A stretch of 17,568 nucleotides of DNA, from assembly GCA_964388945.1 (NCBI GenBank), contig CAYMCM010000052.1, positions 1-17,568 of the forward strand. Reading direction: 5' to 3'. A model generated the notes under the pieces. It was not told the DNA's origin, ran no database searches, and was given only the letters and a program-made list of their open reading frames with translations. Below, piece by piece: positions 6,957 through 14,774 of the stretch. Within the stretch, counting starts at the first letter, position 1, and each line of letters begins with the position of its first letter. This stretch comes from Roseburia_D sp964388945 (lineage in GTDB: Bacteria; Bacillota; Clostridia; Lachnospirales; Lachnospiraceae). The position numbers and the translations under genes are program-made.

Positions 6957-7928
6957 ATGAAATTTCGGAAAATAAAGATATATGGTCTGCTGGCCGGAGG
7001 CATGGTTCTTGCGGGAACGGCGGCAGGCTGCGGAAACAAAAAAGACAAGGAAAATCAGGAGGCATACCGCCAGATCGGTATCAACAATCTGGAACAGGGA
7101 AAGTATGAGGATGCCGTAGAAGCATTCCAGAAAGCACTCGATCAGTCGCTTGCGACGATCGGTGCAGAAGAACTTGATATCTGTTATTATAAGGCACAGG
7201 CGCAGTACATGGCGGGAGATGTTGAAGGAGCGCTGGAAACTTATAATGCATTGATCGATTATGACAAAAAGAATGCGGATGCATATTATCTGCGGGGAAG
7301 TTTATACTTATTGGAAGGCGAGAGCAAAAAGGCACTGCTTGATTACGCCGCTACGGTGGAAAATGACGATACGAATTATGATCTTTACATACAGGCATAC
7401 TCGGATCTGACGGATGCGGGATTTACCGCTGAGGCAAAGCAGTATCTGGAAGATGCAATAGAGGTGTCCGGTAAAGATGCGGAGGATTATGCCATGCGCG
7501 GAAAGGCATACGCGCTGCTGGGAGAATATGATAAAGCGGCGGAGCAGTTGGATGAAGCTTTGGAATTAAAAAGTGATGACGCAATCCTCTACCGTGCACA
7601 GGTGTATGAGGCGCAGGGTGATTCGAATAAAGCGCAGTCGCTTTACGAGGAATATGTAAAAACCAACAAAGATAATCCGGCGGCACTCGGCAGTCTTGGT
7701 GGTATGCTGCTTGCGGCAGGCAAATACGATGAGGCATTAAATTATATTCAGACAGCCCTTGCATCGGATGAAGTCGAGGATGAGCAGAATCTGCGCAGGA
7801 ACGAGATTCTGGCATATGAATATAAGAAAGATTTTGCTTCGGCGAAAGAAAAAATGGCATCTTATGTGGAAGATTATCCGGAGGATGAGACGGCATTGCG
7901 CGAGTATCAGTTCCTGCAGACCAGATAA
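6957..7928 (+). CDS. TPR-repeat lipoprotein
   Basis: A 323-residue predicted lipoprotein anchored outside the membrane. Its signal peptide has basic residues MKFRKIK, a hydrophobic core, and a lipobox ending AAGC with the acylated cysteine at 25. A lysine-rich linker follows (GNKKDKEN). From about residue 35 to the end there are about eight tetratricopeptide repeats of ~34 residues, for example GKYEDAVEAFQKAL, GDVEGALETYNALI, GEYDKAAEQLDEAL and GKYDEALNYIQTAL. TPR arrays serve as protein-binding scaffolds; no catalytic domain is visible and the partner is unknown. The frame is open upstream to a GTG at 6894, but that lies inside the glgP terminator. ATG 6957 gives a proper signal peptide, with GGAGG at 6940-6944 (12 nt away, rather long). 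hflX begins 18 nt after the stop, so the two are probably one operon. Confidence 0.87.
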   Translation: MKFRKIKIYGLLAGGMVLAGTAAGCGNKKDKENQEAYRQIGINNLEQGKYEDAVEAFQKALDQSLATIGAEELDICYYKAQAQYMAGDVEGALETYNALIDYDKKNADAYYLRGSLYLLEGESKKALLDYAATVENDDTNYDLYIQAYSDLTDAGFTAEAKQYLEDAIEVSGKDAEDYAMRGKAYALLGEYDKAAEQLDEALELKSDDAILYRAQVYEAQGDSNKAQSLYEEYVKTNKDNPAALGSLGGMLLAAGKYDEALNYIQTALASDEVEDEQNLRRNEILAYEYKKDFASAKEKMASYVEDYPEDETALREYQFLQTR

Positions 7929-7946
7929 GAAATAAGAGAGGTATAT

Positions 7947-9188
7947 ATGGTAGAAACGGAAGTACAAAAAGAACGTGTGATCTTAGTCGGTGTCAGTGAA
8001 CAGGATGGAGACGATACAAAAGATTCCTTAGAAGAATTAAAGGAGCTTGTTGCCACGGCGGGAGCGCAGACAGAGGGAATGATCATCCAAAACCGTGAGA
8101 GGATACACCCGGGCACGTATGTCGGAACCGGAAAAGTCGCAGAGATAAGAGAGATGCTTCTTAAGACAGGGGCAACCGGCATCGTGTGTGATGATGAACT
8201 TTCTCCGGCACAGATGAAAAATCTGGAGGATCTTTTGGATATCAAAGTCATGGATCGCACGCTTGTGATCTTAGATATCTTTGCGGCACACGCATCAACG
8301 AGTGAGGGAAAGATACAGGTCGAACTGGCACAGCTCCGTTACAGTATGACAAGGCTTGCGGGATTCGGGCGGTCGATGTCAAGACTGGGCGGCGGCATCG
8401 GTACGAGAGGCCCCGGTGAAAAGAAGCTGGAGATGGATAAACGTATCATCCGCACCCGGATATCCCAGTTAAAAAGAGAACTTGCGGAGGTGAAAAAGCA
8501 TCGTGAGGTCGCAAGAGGACAGCGGATGCGCAGCCATATTCCGGTGGCGGCCATCGTGGGATATACAAATGCCGGAAAATCAACGCTTTTAAACCATCTG
8601 ACACATACGGGTGTGCTTGAAGAGAATAAACTTTTCGCTACACTCGACCCAACGACCAGACAGCTTGAGCTTCCGGGAAAACAGCAGATCCTTCTGACGG
8701 ATACGGTCGGTTTTATCCGTAAACTGCCGCATCATCTGATTGAAGCGTTTAAAAGTACGCTGGAAGAGGCGAAATATGCGGATTTTATTATTCATGTCGT
8801 AGATGCTTCCAATCCGCAGGCGGATAAACAGATGCATATTGTATACGATACGTTGAGGGAATTAGAAATCCGCGCTAAAAAGGTTGTCACACTGTTTAAT
8901 AAAATGGATTGTCAGGAAGCGGATGTGGAGCTGAAAGATTTTCGGGCAGATCATACAAAGCGTATCTCGGCAAAAAACGAACAGGATTTAGAAGCGGTCA
9001 AAGAGCTGTTAGCGCAGGTTTTACGTGAGAATAAAACTTACATGGAACACGTATTTTCTTATGAAGAGGCAGGAAAGATACAACTGATCCGCAGACAGGG
9101 GGAATTGCTGAGCGAAGAATATACACCGCACGGGATTTTTGTAAAAGCATATATTCCTGCAGAAATTTACGACAGACTTGGACTTTGA
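7947..9188 (+). CDS. hflX: GTPase HflX
   Basis: A ribosome-associated GTPase of the Obg-HflX group that binds the 50S subunit and helps split or rescue stalled ribosomes. 413 residues, normal length. The N-terminal HflX domain has the GTGKVAEI segment (61-68) and the glycine-rich GGGIGTRGPGEKKLEMDKR (148-166), with a coiled-coil linker. The G domain shows G1 GYTNAGKS (205-212), G2 FATLDPTTR (230-238), G3 DTVGF (252-256), G4 NKMD (318-321) and G5 SAKN near 342. A short C-terminal domain follows, ending in VKAYIPAEIYDRL. Start ATG 7947 has GAGAGG 5 nt before it. It follows the TPR lipoprotein by 18 nt and likely shares its promoter. No terminator is visible in the 105 nt before pyrC. Confidence 0.96.
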   Translation: MVETEVQKERVILVGVSEQDGDDTKDSLEELKELVATAGAQTEGMIIQNRERIHPGTYVGTGKVAEIREMLLKTGATGIVCDDELSPAQMKNLEDLLDIKVMDRTLVILDIFAAHASTSEGKIQVELAQLRYSMTRLAGFGRSMSRLGGGIGTRGPGEKKLEMDKRIIRTRISQLKRELAEVKKHREVARGQRMRSHIPVAAIVGYTNAGKSTLLNHLTHTGVLEENKLFATLDPTTRQLELPGKQQILLTDTVGFIRKLPHHLIEAFKSTLEEAKYADFIIHVVDASNPQADKQMHIVYDTLRELEIRAKKVVTLFNKMDCQEADVELKDFRADHTKRISAKNEQDLEAVKELLAQVLRENKTYMEHVFSYEEAGKIQLIRRQGELLSEEYTPHGIFVKAYIPAEIYDRLGL

Positions 9189-9216
9189 CCGGAATATGGA
9201 ATGATAATACGGCTGA

Positions 9217-9245
9217 TTGCAAAGGGAAATTTTGTATGATAAAAT
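9217..9245 (+). promoter_or_regulatory. Promoter of the pyr operon
   Basis: TTGCAA (9217-9222), a 17-bp spacer, then TAAAAT (9240-9245) preceded by TG at the extended -10 position. This is the best promoter match in the window. The expected start near 9252 leaves a leader of about 42 nt. That is too short for a PyrR-type terminator/antiterminator leader, and none is visible. Confidence 0.75.
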
Positions 9246-9293
9246 AAAAAGAAATCGTTTTGACTGAATGCAGAGAGCGGAAGGGAAAATAAG

Positions 9294-10592
9294 ATGACAT
9301 TATTGATTAAAAACGGAAGAGTGATCGATCCGGCGACAAAAACGGACGAACAGATGGATGTTCTCATAGAGGACGAAAAAATCGTAAAGCGGGCGAAAAA
9401 GATCGACGCAAAAGCGGACAAGATCATAAATGCAAAGGGCTGCTATGTCATGCCGGGATTTATTGATATGCATGTGCATTTAAGAGATCCGGGACAGGAA
9501 GAAAAAGAGACGGTAGTGACCGGAAGCCGGGCTGCTGCGCGCGGCGGTTTTACCACAATCCTTGCCATGCCGAACACGAAGCCGGTCGTGGACAATGCAG
9601 ATGTGGTAAACTATGTTCATAACAAGGCGAAAAATTTAGGGCTTGTGCATGTGCTGCAGGTCGGCGCGATTACAAAAGGACAAAAGGGCGAAGAACTTGC
9701 CGGAATTGAAGCAATGGCTGCGGCGGGAAGTCCTGCGATCAGCGAAGATGGAAAGTCTGTCATGAACGCGAAGCTGCTTCGTGACGCGATGAAAGTCACA
9801 GCGAAATTAGATATACCGGTGTTGTCACATTGTGAGGACAAGAATCTGGTGGACGGTGGTGTGGTCAATGACGATGCCAACGCGGCAAAAGCAGGACTGC
9901 GCGGAATTACAAATTCGGTGGAGGATGTGATCATTGCGCGTGACATCATGATTGCGCATGACACCGGAGCGGCGTTACATTTGTGCCACTGCTCAACGAA
10001 AAACAGTGTGATGATGGTACAACTTGCAAAAGAACGCGGTGTCCGGGTGACGGCTGAAGTCTGCCCGCATCATTTCGCATTGACTTCTGATGATATGATC
10101 CCAAAGGATACCAATTACAAGATGAATCCGCCGCTTCGGACAAAAGAGGATGTGGATGCGTTAAAGCGCGGTTTAAAAGAGGACATCATGGATGTCATTG
10201 CCACGGATCATGCTCCGCATACGGCAGATGAGAAGAATGGCAGCATGGAGAAAGCACCATTTGGTATCGTCGGTCTTGAGACAGCCGCAGCGCTTACTTA
10301 TACCGAGCTGGTTTTAAAAGATTTCTTAACCCCGATGCAGATGGCGGAAAAGATGAGTTACAATCCTGCAAAGATCTTAGGGCTTGACGCGGGAAGCTTA
10401 GATGAGGGAAAACCGGCGGACATCGTGATCTTTGATCCGAAAAAGACCTATAAGATCGATAAGAACAAATTCTGGTCGAAGGGCAGAAACACGCCATTTG
10501 ATGGAAAAGAAGTGACCGGAGCCGTACTTATTACCATTGTGGACGGTAAAGTTGCATACGACAGCAAAATGGATCTTGAGATCAAAAAATAA
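9294..10592 (+). CDS. pyrC: Dihydroorotase, class I
   Basis: Cyclises N-carbamoyl-L-aspartate to dihydroorotate, the third step of de novo pyrimidine synthesis; zinc-dependent amidohydrolase, cytoplasmic. 432 residues, normal for class I. The metal and catalytic residues are in place: HxH in MHVHLRDPG (His60, His62), Asp152 in SEDGKS (Asp replaces the carboxylated lysine of other dihydroorotases, as in the Aquifex-type enzyme), His179 in LSHCED, His232 in CHCST, and Asp305 in ATDHAPH. ATG 9294 has AAGGGA at 7 nt. It is the first gene of a five-gene operon and follows its promoter directly; pyrF begins 20 nt after the stop. Confidence 0.96.
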   Translation: MTLLIKNGRVIDPATKTDEQMDVLIEDEKIVKRAKKIDAKADKIINAKGCYVMPGFIDMHVHLRDPGQEEKETVVTGSRAAARGGFTTILAMPNTKPVVDNADVVNYVHNKAKNLGLVHVLQVGAITKGQKGEELAGIEAMAAAGSPAISEDGKSVMNAKLLRDAMKVTAKLDIPVLSHCEDKNLVDGGVVNDDANAAKAGLRGITNSVEDVIIARDIMIAHDTGAALHLCHCSTKNSVMMVQLAKERGVRVTAEVCPHHFALTSDDMIPKDTNYKMNPPLRTKEDVDALKRGLKEDIMDVIATDHAPHTADEKNGSMEKAPFGIVGLETAAALTYTELVLKDFLTPMQMAEKMSYNPAKILGLDAGSLDEGKPADIVIFDPKKTYKIDKNKFWSKGRNTPFDGKEVTGAVLITIVDGKVAYDSKMDLEIKK

Positions 10593-10612
10593 ATTTAAGG
10601 CGGAATACAATT

Positions 10613-11539
10613 ATGATAAATAAATTAGTAGAAAAAATAAAACAAACGAAAGCGCCGATCGTAGTAGGACTTGATCCGATGCTTTCTTATGTGCCGGAGC
10701 ATATCACCCAAAAAGCGTATGCAGAATACGGTGAGACATTAAAGGGTGCGGCGGAAGCGATCTGGCTCTACAACAGGGAACTGATCGACCATATTTATGA
10801 TCTGATCCCGGCAGTCAAGCCACAGATCGCCATGTATGAGCAGTTTGGTGTGGAAGGACTTATCACATTTCAAAAGACCGTGGATTACTGTCATGAAAAA
10901 GGACTGATCGTGATCGGGGATGTCAAACGAGGGGATATCGGATCTACATCTGCTGCTTATGCAGCTGCGCATCTTGGAAAAGTACAGGTGGGAGACAAAA
11001 AGATCCCGGCATTCAATGAAGATTTTGCAACGGTAAATCCATACCTTGGTTCGGATGGCATCACACCGTTTCTCGATGTATGCAAAGAGGAGAAAAAAGG
11101 TCTTTTTATTCTGGTAAAGACATCTAATCCGTCCAGTGGGGAATTTCAGGATCAGATGATCGGAGAAAAGCACCTCTATGAACTGGTCGGTGAGCGTGTC
11201 GCAGCGTGGGGCAGTGAGCTGATGGGAGATTCTTACAGCTATATCGGAGCTGTTGTCGGAGCAACTTATCCGGAACAGGGAAAGCTGCTGCGTAAGGTAA
11301 TGCCGAAAAGCTTTATCCTGGTGCCGGGTTATGGCGCACAGGGCGGAAAAGGAGAAGATCTCGTACATTTCTTTGATGAGGATGGGCTTGGCGCGATTAT
11401 CAATTCTTCCAGAGGTATTATTACAGCATACAAAAAAGAAGAATATGCGTCCTATGGAGCAGAGCATTTTGGAGAAGCAGCAAGAGCAGCCGTCCTTGAC
11501 ATGATCGCAGATATCAACGGTGCACTTGAGAGGAGATAG
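10613..11539 (+). CDS. pyrF: Orotidine-5'-phosphate decarboxylase, type 2
   Basis: Decarboxylates OMP to UMP, the last step of the pathway. 308 residues, which is the longer type 2 form rather than the ~240-residue type 1. The signature DVKRGDIGST (103-112) holds the catalytic Asp-Lys-Asp set (Asp103, Lys105, Asp108). GLDPM (19-23) and AVKPQIAMYE (67-76) are also family landmarks, and PGYGAQGG near the C-terminus binds phosphate. ATG 10613 is preceded by AAGGCGG at 9 nt. pyrK starts 2 nt after its stop, so translational coupling is likely. A long minus-strand frame across this gene is a shadow. Confidence 0.96.
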   Translation: MINKLVEKIKQTKAPIVVGLDPMLSYVPEHITQKAYAEYGETLKGAAEAIWLYNRELIDHIYDLIPAVKPQIAMYEQFGVEGLITFQKTVDYCHEKGLIVIGDVKRGDIGSTSAAYAAAHLGKVQVGDKKIPAFNEDFATVNPYLGSDGITPFLDVCKEEKKGLFILVKTSNPSSGEFQDQMIGEKHLYELVGERVAAWGSELMGDSYSYIGAVVGATYPEQGKLLRKVMPKSFILVPGYGAQGGKGEDLVHFFDEDGLGAIINSSRGIITAYKKEEYASYGAEHFGEAARAAVLDMIADINGALERR

Positions 11540-11541
11540 GC

Positions 11542-12309
11542 ATGTCAGAGAAAACAAAAGAAACAGCAATTATAATAAGTCAGAAGGAACTTCAGCCGGG
11601 CATTTTTGATATGTGGCTTCGGACAGAAAAGATCACAAAAGAAGCAAAGGCGGGACAGTTTGTATCGGTATATTGCAGGGATGGCAGCCGTATTCTGCCG
11701 CGCCCGATCAGTATTTGTGAGATCAATAAGGAGGAGGGAGCGATCCGTCTCGTATACCGTGTTGCGGGAAAAGGAACCGAAGAATTTTCCGGGATGTGTA
11801 CCGGAATGCAGCTTCAGCTCGTGGGACCGCTTGGAAACGGTTTTCCGAAAAAGGAGAAAAAAGCATTTTTGATCGGTGGAGGGATCGGAATACCGCCGAT
11901 GTTAGAACTTGCGAAGGAATTAAACTGTGAAAAACAGATCATTTTAGGATACCGGGATGAAACGTTTCTGCTCGATGACTTAAAAGCACAGGGCAGTGTT
12001 TATATAGCAACCGAGGACGGCAGTGCGGGAACGAAAGGAAATGTGCTGGACGCGATCCGTGAGAACGGGCTGGATGCGGACATCATCTATGCCTGCGGCC
12101 CGCTTCCGATGCTCCGGGCAATCAAAGATTATGCGGCTAAGGAGCAGATTGAGTGCTGGATCTCCATGGAAGAGCGCATGGCATGCGGCATTGGAGCGTG
12201 TCTTGCCTGTGTCTGCAAATCGAAAGAGCGCGATGAACATTCGAATGTGAAGAATAAGAGAATATGCAAAGAAGGCCCGGTATTTCGTGCGGAGGAGGTA
12301 GAATTCTGA
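11542..12309 (+). CDS. pyrK: Dihydroorotate dehydrogenase electron-transfer subunit
   Basis: The FAD and 2Fe-2S subunit that passes electrons from the class 1B catalytic subunit PyrD to NAD+, forming a PyrD2-PyrK2 complex. 255 residues. It has an FAD-binding barrel with the LPRPISI motif (52-58), an NAD-binding lobe with GGGIGIPPM (112-120) and YACGPLPM (183-190), and a C-terminal iron-sulfur region. Cys215, Cys220 and Cys223 (CGIGACLAC) plus Cys242 before KEGPVF are the expected ligands; Cys225 is an extra cysteine nearby. ATG 11542 has AGGAG at 6 nt. The stop overlaps the pyrD start (TGATG), matching the obligatory partnership of the two products. Confidence 0.95.
   Translation: MSEKTKETAIIISQKELQPGIFDMWLRTEKITKEAKAGQFVSVYCRDGSRILPRPISICEINKEEGAIRLVYRVAGKGTEEFSGMCTGMQLQLVGPLGNGFPKKEKKAFLIGGGIGIPPMLELAKELNCEKQIILGYRDETFLLDDLKAQGSVYIATEDGSAGTKGNVLDAIRENGLDADIIYACGPLPMLRAIKDYAAKEQIECWISMEERMACGIGACLACVCKSKERDEHSNVKNKRICKEGPVFRAEEVEF
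12291..12298 (+). promoter_or_regulatory. Ribosome binding site setting the pyrD start
   Basis: GGAGGAGG inside the end of pyrK, 10 nt before the ATG at 12309. It rules against an in-frame earlier start at 12264, which would add 15 non-conserved residues. Confidence 0.85.
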
Positions 12310-13220
12310 TGAATCTTAGTGTAGATCTGGCAGGCGTCACATTAAAAAATCCGGTCATGACTGCTTCCGGTACCTTTGGCTCCGGACAGGAATTTTCGGA
12401 ATTTGTGGATTTAAACAGGATCGGTGCGGTCGTGACGAAAGGAGTCGCAAACATTCCGTGGGAAGGAAACCCGACGCCCCGTGTAGCAGAAGTTTATGGC
12501 GGTATGTTAAATGCGGTGGGACTTCAAAATCCGGGAATTGATCTCTTTATTGAGCGCGATATTCCGTTTTTAAAAAAATATGATACGAAGATCATTGTGA
12601 ACGTTTGTGGAAAAACGACCGAGGATTATATTGATGTCGTGGAAAGACTGGCGGATCAGCCGGTGGATATGTTAGAGATCAATATTTCCTGCCCGAATGT
12701 AAAAGAGGGCGGCATAGCGTTCGGACAGGACCCGAAAGCGGTGGAAGCGATCACAAAGGCCGTGAAGGAAAAGGCGAAACAGCCTGTCATCATGAAGCTG
12801 AGTCCGAATGTCACTGATATTACGGAGATGGCAAGAGCGGCAGAGGCAGGAGGGGCAGATGTGCTCTCCCTCATTAATACATTGACCGGAATGAAGATCG
12901 ACATTGAGAGACAGTGCTTTGTACTTGCAAACCGTACAGGCGGTATGTCAGGTCCTGCGATCCATCCGATCGCGGTGCGCATGGTATATCAGACCGCACA
13001 GGCAGTCAAGATGCCGATCATTGGTATGGGCGGGATCATGACCGCAGAGGATGCGATAGAAATGATACTTGCCGGAGCTTCGGCGGTATCAGTTGGAACT
13101 GCAAACTTCGCAGATCCGTCTGCTACGATGGAGATCGTGGATGGCATTGAAAAATACATGGAACGCCATCAGGTGGCAGATATCAGAGAGCTGGTAGGAG
13201 CAGTGCACGATAGATCTTAA
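12309..13220 (+). CDS. pyrD: Dihydroorotate dehydrogenase, class 1B catalytic subunit
   Basis: Oxidises dihydroorotate to orotate using bound FMN; cytoplasmic and paired with PyrK. 303 residues, normal length. NPVMTASGTFGSG (14-26) begins the barrel. NISCPNVKEGG (125-135) carries the catalytic base Cys128; a cysteine rather than serine marks class 1, and the adjacent pyrK marks 1B, sometimes written pyrDB. MKLSPN, the NTLTGM segment and GMGGI form the FMN and substrate pocket, and a C-terminal GASAVSVGTANF binds the FMN phosphate. The start at 12309 overlaps the pyrK stop by one base. pyrE follows after 20 nt. Confidence 0.96.
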   Translation: MNLSVDLAGVTLKNPVMTASGTFGSGQEFSEFVDLNRIGAVVTKGVANIPWEGNPTPRVAEVYGGMLNAVGLQNPGIDLFIERDIPFLKKYDTKIIVNVCGKTTEDYIDVVERLADQPVDMLEINISCPNVKEGGIAFGQDPKAVEAITKAVKEKAKQPVIMKLSPNVTDITEMARAAEAGGADVLSLINTLTGMKIDIERQCFVLANRTGGMSGPAIHPIAVRMVYQTAQAVKMPIIGMGGIMTAEDAIEMILAGASAVSVGTANFADPSATMEIVDGIEKYMERHQVADIRELVGAVHDRS

Positions 13221-13240
13221 AATGAGAAGGAGACGATAGA

Positions 13241-13921
13241 ATGGAACAGTATAAGTCAGAGTTTATCGAATTTATGGTAGAGAGCGATGTGTTAAAGTTT
13301 GGAGACTTTACGTTAAAGAGCGGCAGAAAATCTCCGTTTTTCATGAATGCAGGAGCTTATGTGACAGGTACGCAGTTAAAGAGACTTGGCGAGTATTATG
13401 CAAAAGCGATCCATGCAAATTACGGAGATGATTTTGATGTGCTGTTTGGACCGGCGTATAAGGGAATACCGATTTCCGTTGTGACTGCGATCGCTTACAG
13501 TGAACTTTATGGAAAGGAAGTACGTTATTGTTCCGATCGTAAAGAGATCAAGGATCACGGAGCAGACAAGGGAGGCTTCCTCGGAAGCAGTTTAAAAGAC
13601 GGGGATCGTGTGGTCATGATCGAGGATGTCACAACCTCCGGTAAATCAATGGAAGAAACAGTGCCGAAGGTAAGGGGAGCCGCAAATGTGGAAATCGTCG
13701 GACTTATGGTATCCTTAAACCGTATGGAAGTCGGACTTGGCGGAGAGAAGAGTGCACTGGATGAGATTCAGGAGAGATACGGTTTTGCAGCAAATGCCAT
13801 TGTCACCATGGAAGAAGTGGTAGAACATCTTTATAACCGTACCTGCGGCGGAAGAATTGTGATAGACGATGAAATAAAAACAGCGATCGATAAATATTAT
13901 GAGCAGTATGGCGTAAAATAG
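13241..13921 (+). CDS. pyrE: Orotate phosphoribosyltransferase
   Basis: Joins orotate and PRPP to give OMP, the substrate of PyrF. 226 residues, slightly longer than the ~210 usual but typical for clostridia. It shows FTLKSGRKSPFF (23-34) at the orotate site, a flexible catalytic loop KEIKDHGADKGGFLG (101-115), and the PRPP-binding motif MIEDVTTSGKS (126-136). ATG 13241 has AAGGAGA at about 8 nt. It is the last recognisable pyrimidine gene of the operon. pyrB and carAB are not in the window and must lie elsewhere. No terminator is visible in the 34 nt before the next gene. Confidence 0.96.
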   Translation: MEQYKSEFIEFMVESDVLKFGDFTLKSGRKSPFFMNAGAYVTGTQLKRLGEYYAKAIHANYGDDFDVLFGPAYKGIPISVVTAIAYSELYGKEVRYCSDRKEIKDHGADKGGFLGSSLKDGDRVVMIEDVTTSGKSMEETVPKVRGAANVEIVGLMVSLNRMEVGLGGEKSALDEIQERYGFAANAIVTMEEVVEHLYNRTCGGRIVIDDEIKTAIDKYYEQYGVK

Positions 13922-13942
13922 AATAGTGCAGATAATAGTTTA

Positions 13943-13947
13943 AGAGG
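13943..13947 (+). promoter_or_regulatory. Ribosome binding site supporting a TTG start
   Basis: AGAGG, 8 nt before the TTG at 13956. There is no in-frame ATG near this position that would leave the first membrane segment whole. Confidence 0.6.
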
Positions 13948-13955
13948 TCGGAATA

Positions 13956-14438
13956 TTGAAAAATAAAAAGGAAGAGCATCGGCTTGTACTGGCGTGGGCA
14001 CTTTTTATTGTGTATATGGTTTTCCTCATGTATTTTCTGTTTTTTGCAGAGATCATGGGGAGAACTTATGTTGACAGAGATTATCATTACAATCTGACGC
14101 CGTTTCGTGAGATCAGACGTTTTATCGTATATCGGAAGGTACTCGGATGGTTTGCGGTTTTTTCCAATCTGCTTGGAAATGTCTTGGCGTTTGTCCCGTT
14201 TGGAATGATACTTCCCATGCTGAAAAAAAAGTACAGGCATTTTTTCTATATTGTCCTGCTGGGGTTTGACTTCAGCCTTTTTGTGGAGACGATACAACTG
14301 ATATCAAAGGTCGGAAGCTTTGACGTAGATGACCTGATCTTAAATACGCTTGGAAGTGCGCTCGGATATTTCGCATATTTATTGATCCGGCGTCACTTTG
14401 GGAGAAAACACGATGACAGGAAAGAGAAAACACTATAA
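13956..14438 (+). CDS. VanZ-like membrane protein
   Basis: A 160-residue membrane protein of the VanZ family, with four predicted helices at about 12-34, 64-88, 95-112 and 128-145. Family landmarks are YNLTPFREI (45-53), GNVLAFVPFG (74-83) and the VETIQL...FDVDDLILNTLGSALGY stretch (110-137). The prototype VanZ gives teicoplanin resistance, but most chromosomal relatives have no known role, and resistance should not be assumed here. The start is TTG at 13956. It lies 34 nt behind pyrE with no visible terminator or promoter between, so it may ride on the pyr transcript. The next gene overlaps its 3' end by 26 nt. Confidence 0.85.
   Translation: MKNKKEEHRLVLAWALFIVYMVFLMYFLFFAEIMGRTYVDRDYHYNLTPFREIRRFIVYRKVLGWFAVFSNLLGNVLAFVPFGMILPMLKKKYRHFFYIVLLGFDFSLFVETIQLISKVGSFDVDDLILNTLGSALGYFAYLLIRRHFGRKHDDRKEKTL
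14400..14404 (+). promoter_or_regulatory. Ribosome binding site setting the start of the small membrane gene
   Basis: GGGAG within the end of the VanZ-like gene, 8 nt before the ATG at 14413. It favours that ATG over an in-frame TTG at 14398. Confidence 0.7.
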
Positions 14439-14736
14439 ATTTACGAAAAAGAAAAAGTCGGTGCGCGGTATCTGCGCACTGGTGCTTGCAGTAACGGCAA
14501 TCCTTATTTTAGCTGCAGTTGTGTCGGAAGCCTTTAAAAAAGGCGGAAATGGCAGTGTGTATCTGGGCAGTGCGGGTGTGTTGTCGCTGTTGGTCTCAGT
14601 CTGTGCACTGGTGCTTTCCGTATTGGCGGTGAAAGAGGAAGACACCTTTAAAACAGTGCCGTATATCAGTCTGGCTTGCAGCGTGATCATAACCGGAATC
14701 TGGGCAGTGATTTATGCCGCCGGATTTATGCTGTAG
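14413..14736 (+). CDS. Small two-to-three-helix membrane protein, DUF6142-like
   Basis: A 107-residue protein of unknown function. A very basic N-terminus (MTGKRKHYKFTKKKKSVRG) is followed by hydrophobic segments at about 21-41, 53-73 and 84-105; the positive-inside rule puts the N-terminus in the cytoplasm. The basic start followed by compact helices resembles the DUF6142-type proteins of Lachnospiraceae, though I recall this rather than having searched. Start ATG 14413 has GGGAG at 8 nt, and the first 26 nt overlap the VanZ-like gene in another frame, so the two are translationally linked. The gene ends 38 nt before the M29-type gene. Confidence 0.75.
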   Translation: MTGKRKHYKFTKKKKSVRGICALVLAVTAILILAAVVSEAFKKGGNGSVYLGSAGVLSLLVSVCALVLSVLAVKEEDTFKTVPYISLACSVIITGIWAVIYAAGFML

Positions 14737-14774
14737 ATTTATAGTTTCAGATAGAAAAGGAAATGGTTAGGTAA

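Noticed and set aside
7933..8260. Minus-strand frames across the hflX start and other shadows over 7081-8260
   Set aside because: They overlap genes with full motif support and have no ribosome site; low-complexity His/Ser/Phe composition is typical of shadows.
10739..11569. A 276-codon open frame on the minus strand opposite pyrF
   Set aside because: It lies wholly across the well-supported pyrF and the pyrK start, has a cysteine- and serine-rich composition typical of antisense shadows, and has no ribosome site or recognisable domain.
13956..14438. VanZ-like gene as a glycopeptide-resistance determinant
   Set aside because: No vanA/B/H/X/Y/S/R genes are present and chromosomal VanZ-family proteins are common in clostridia without resistance.
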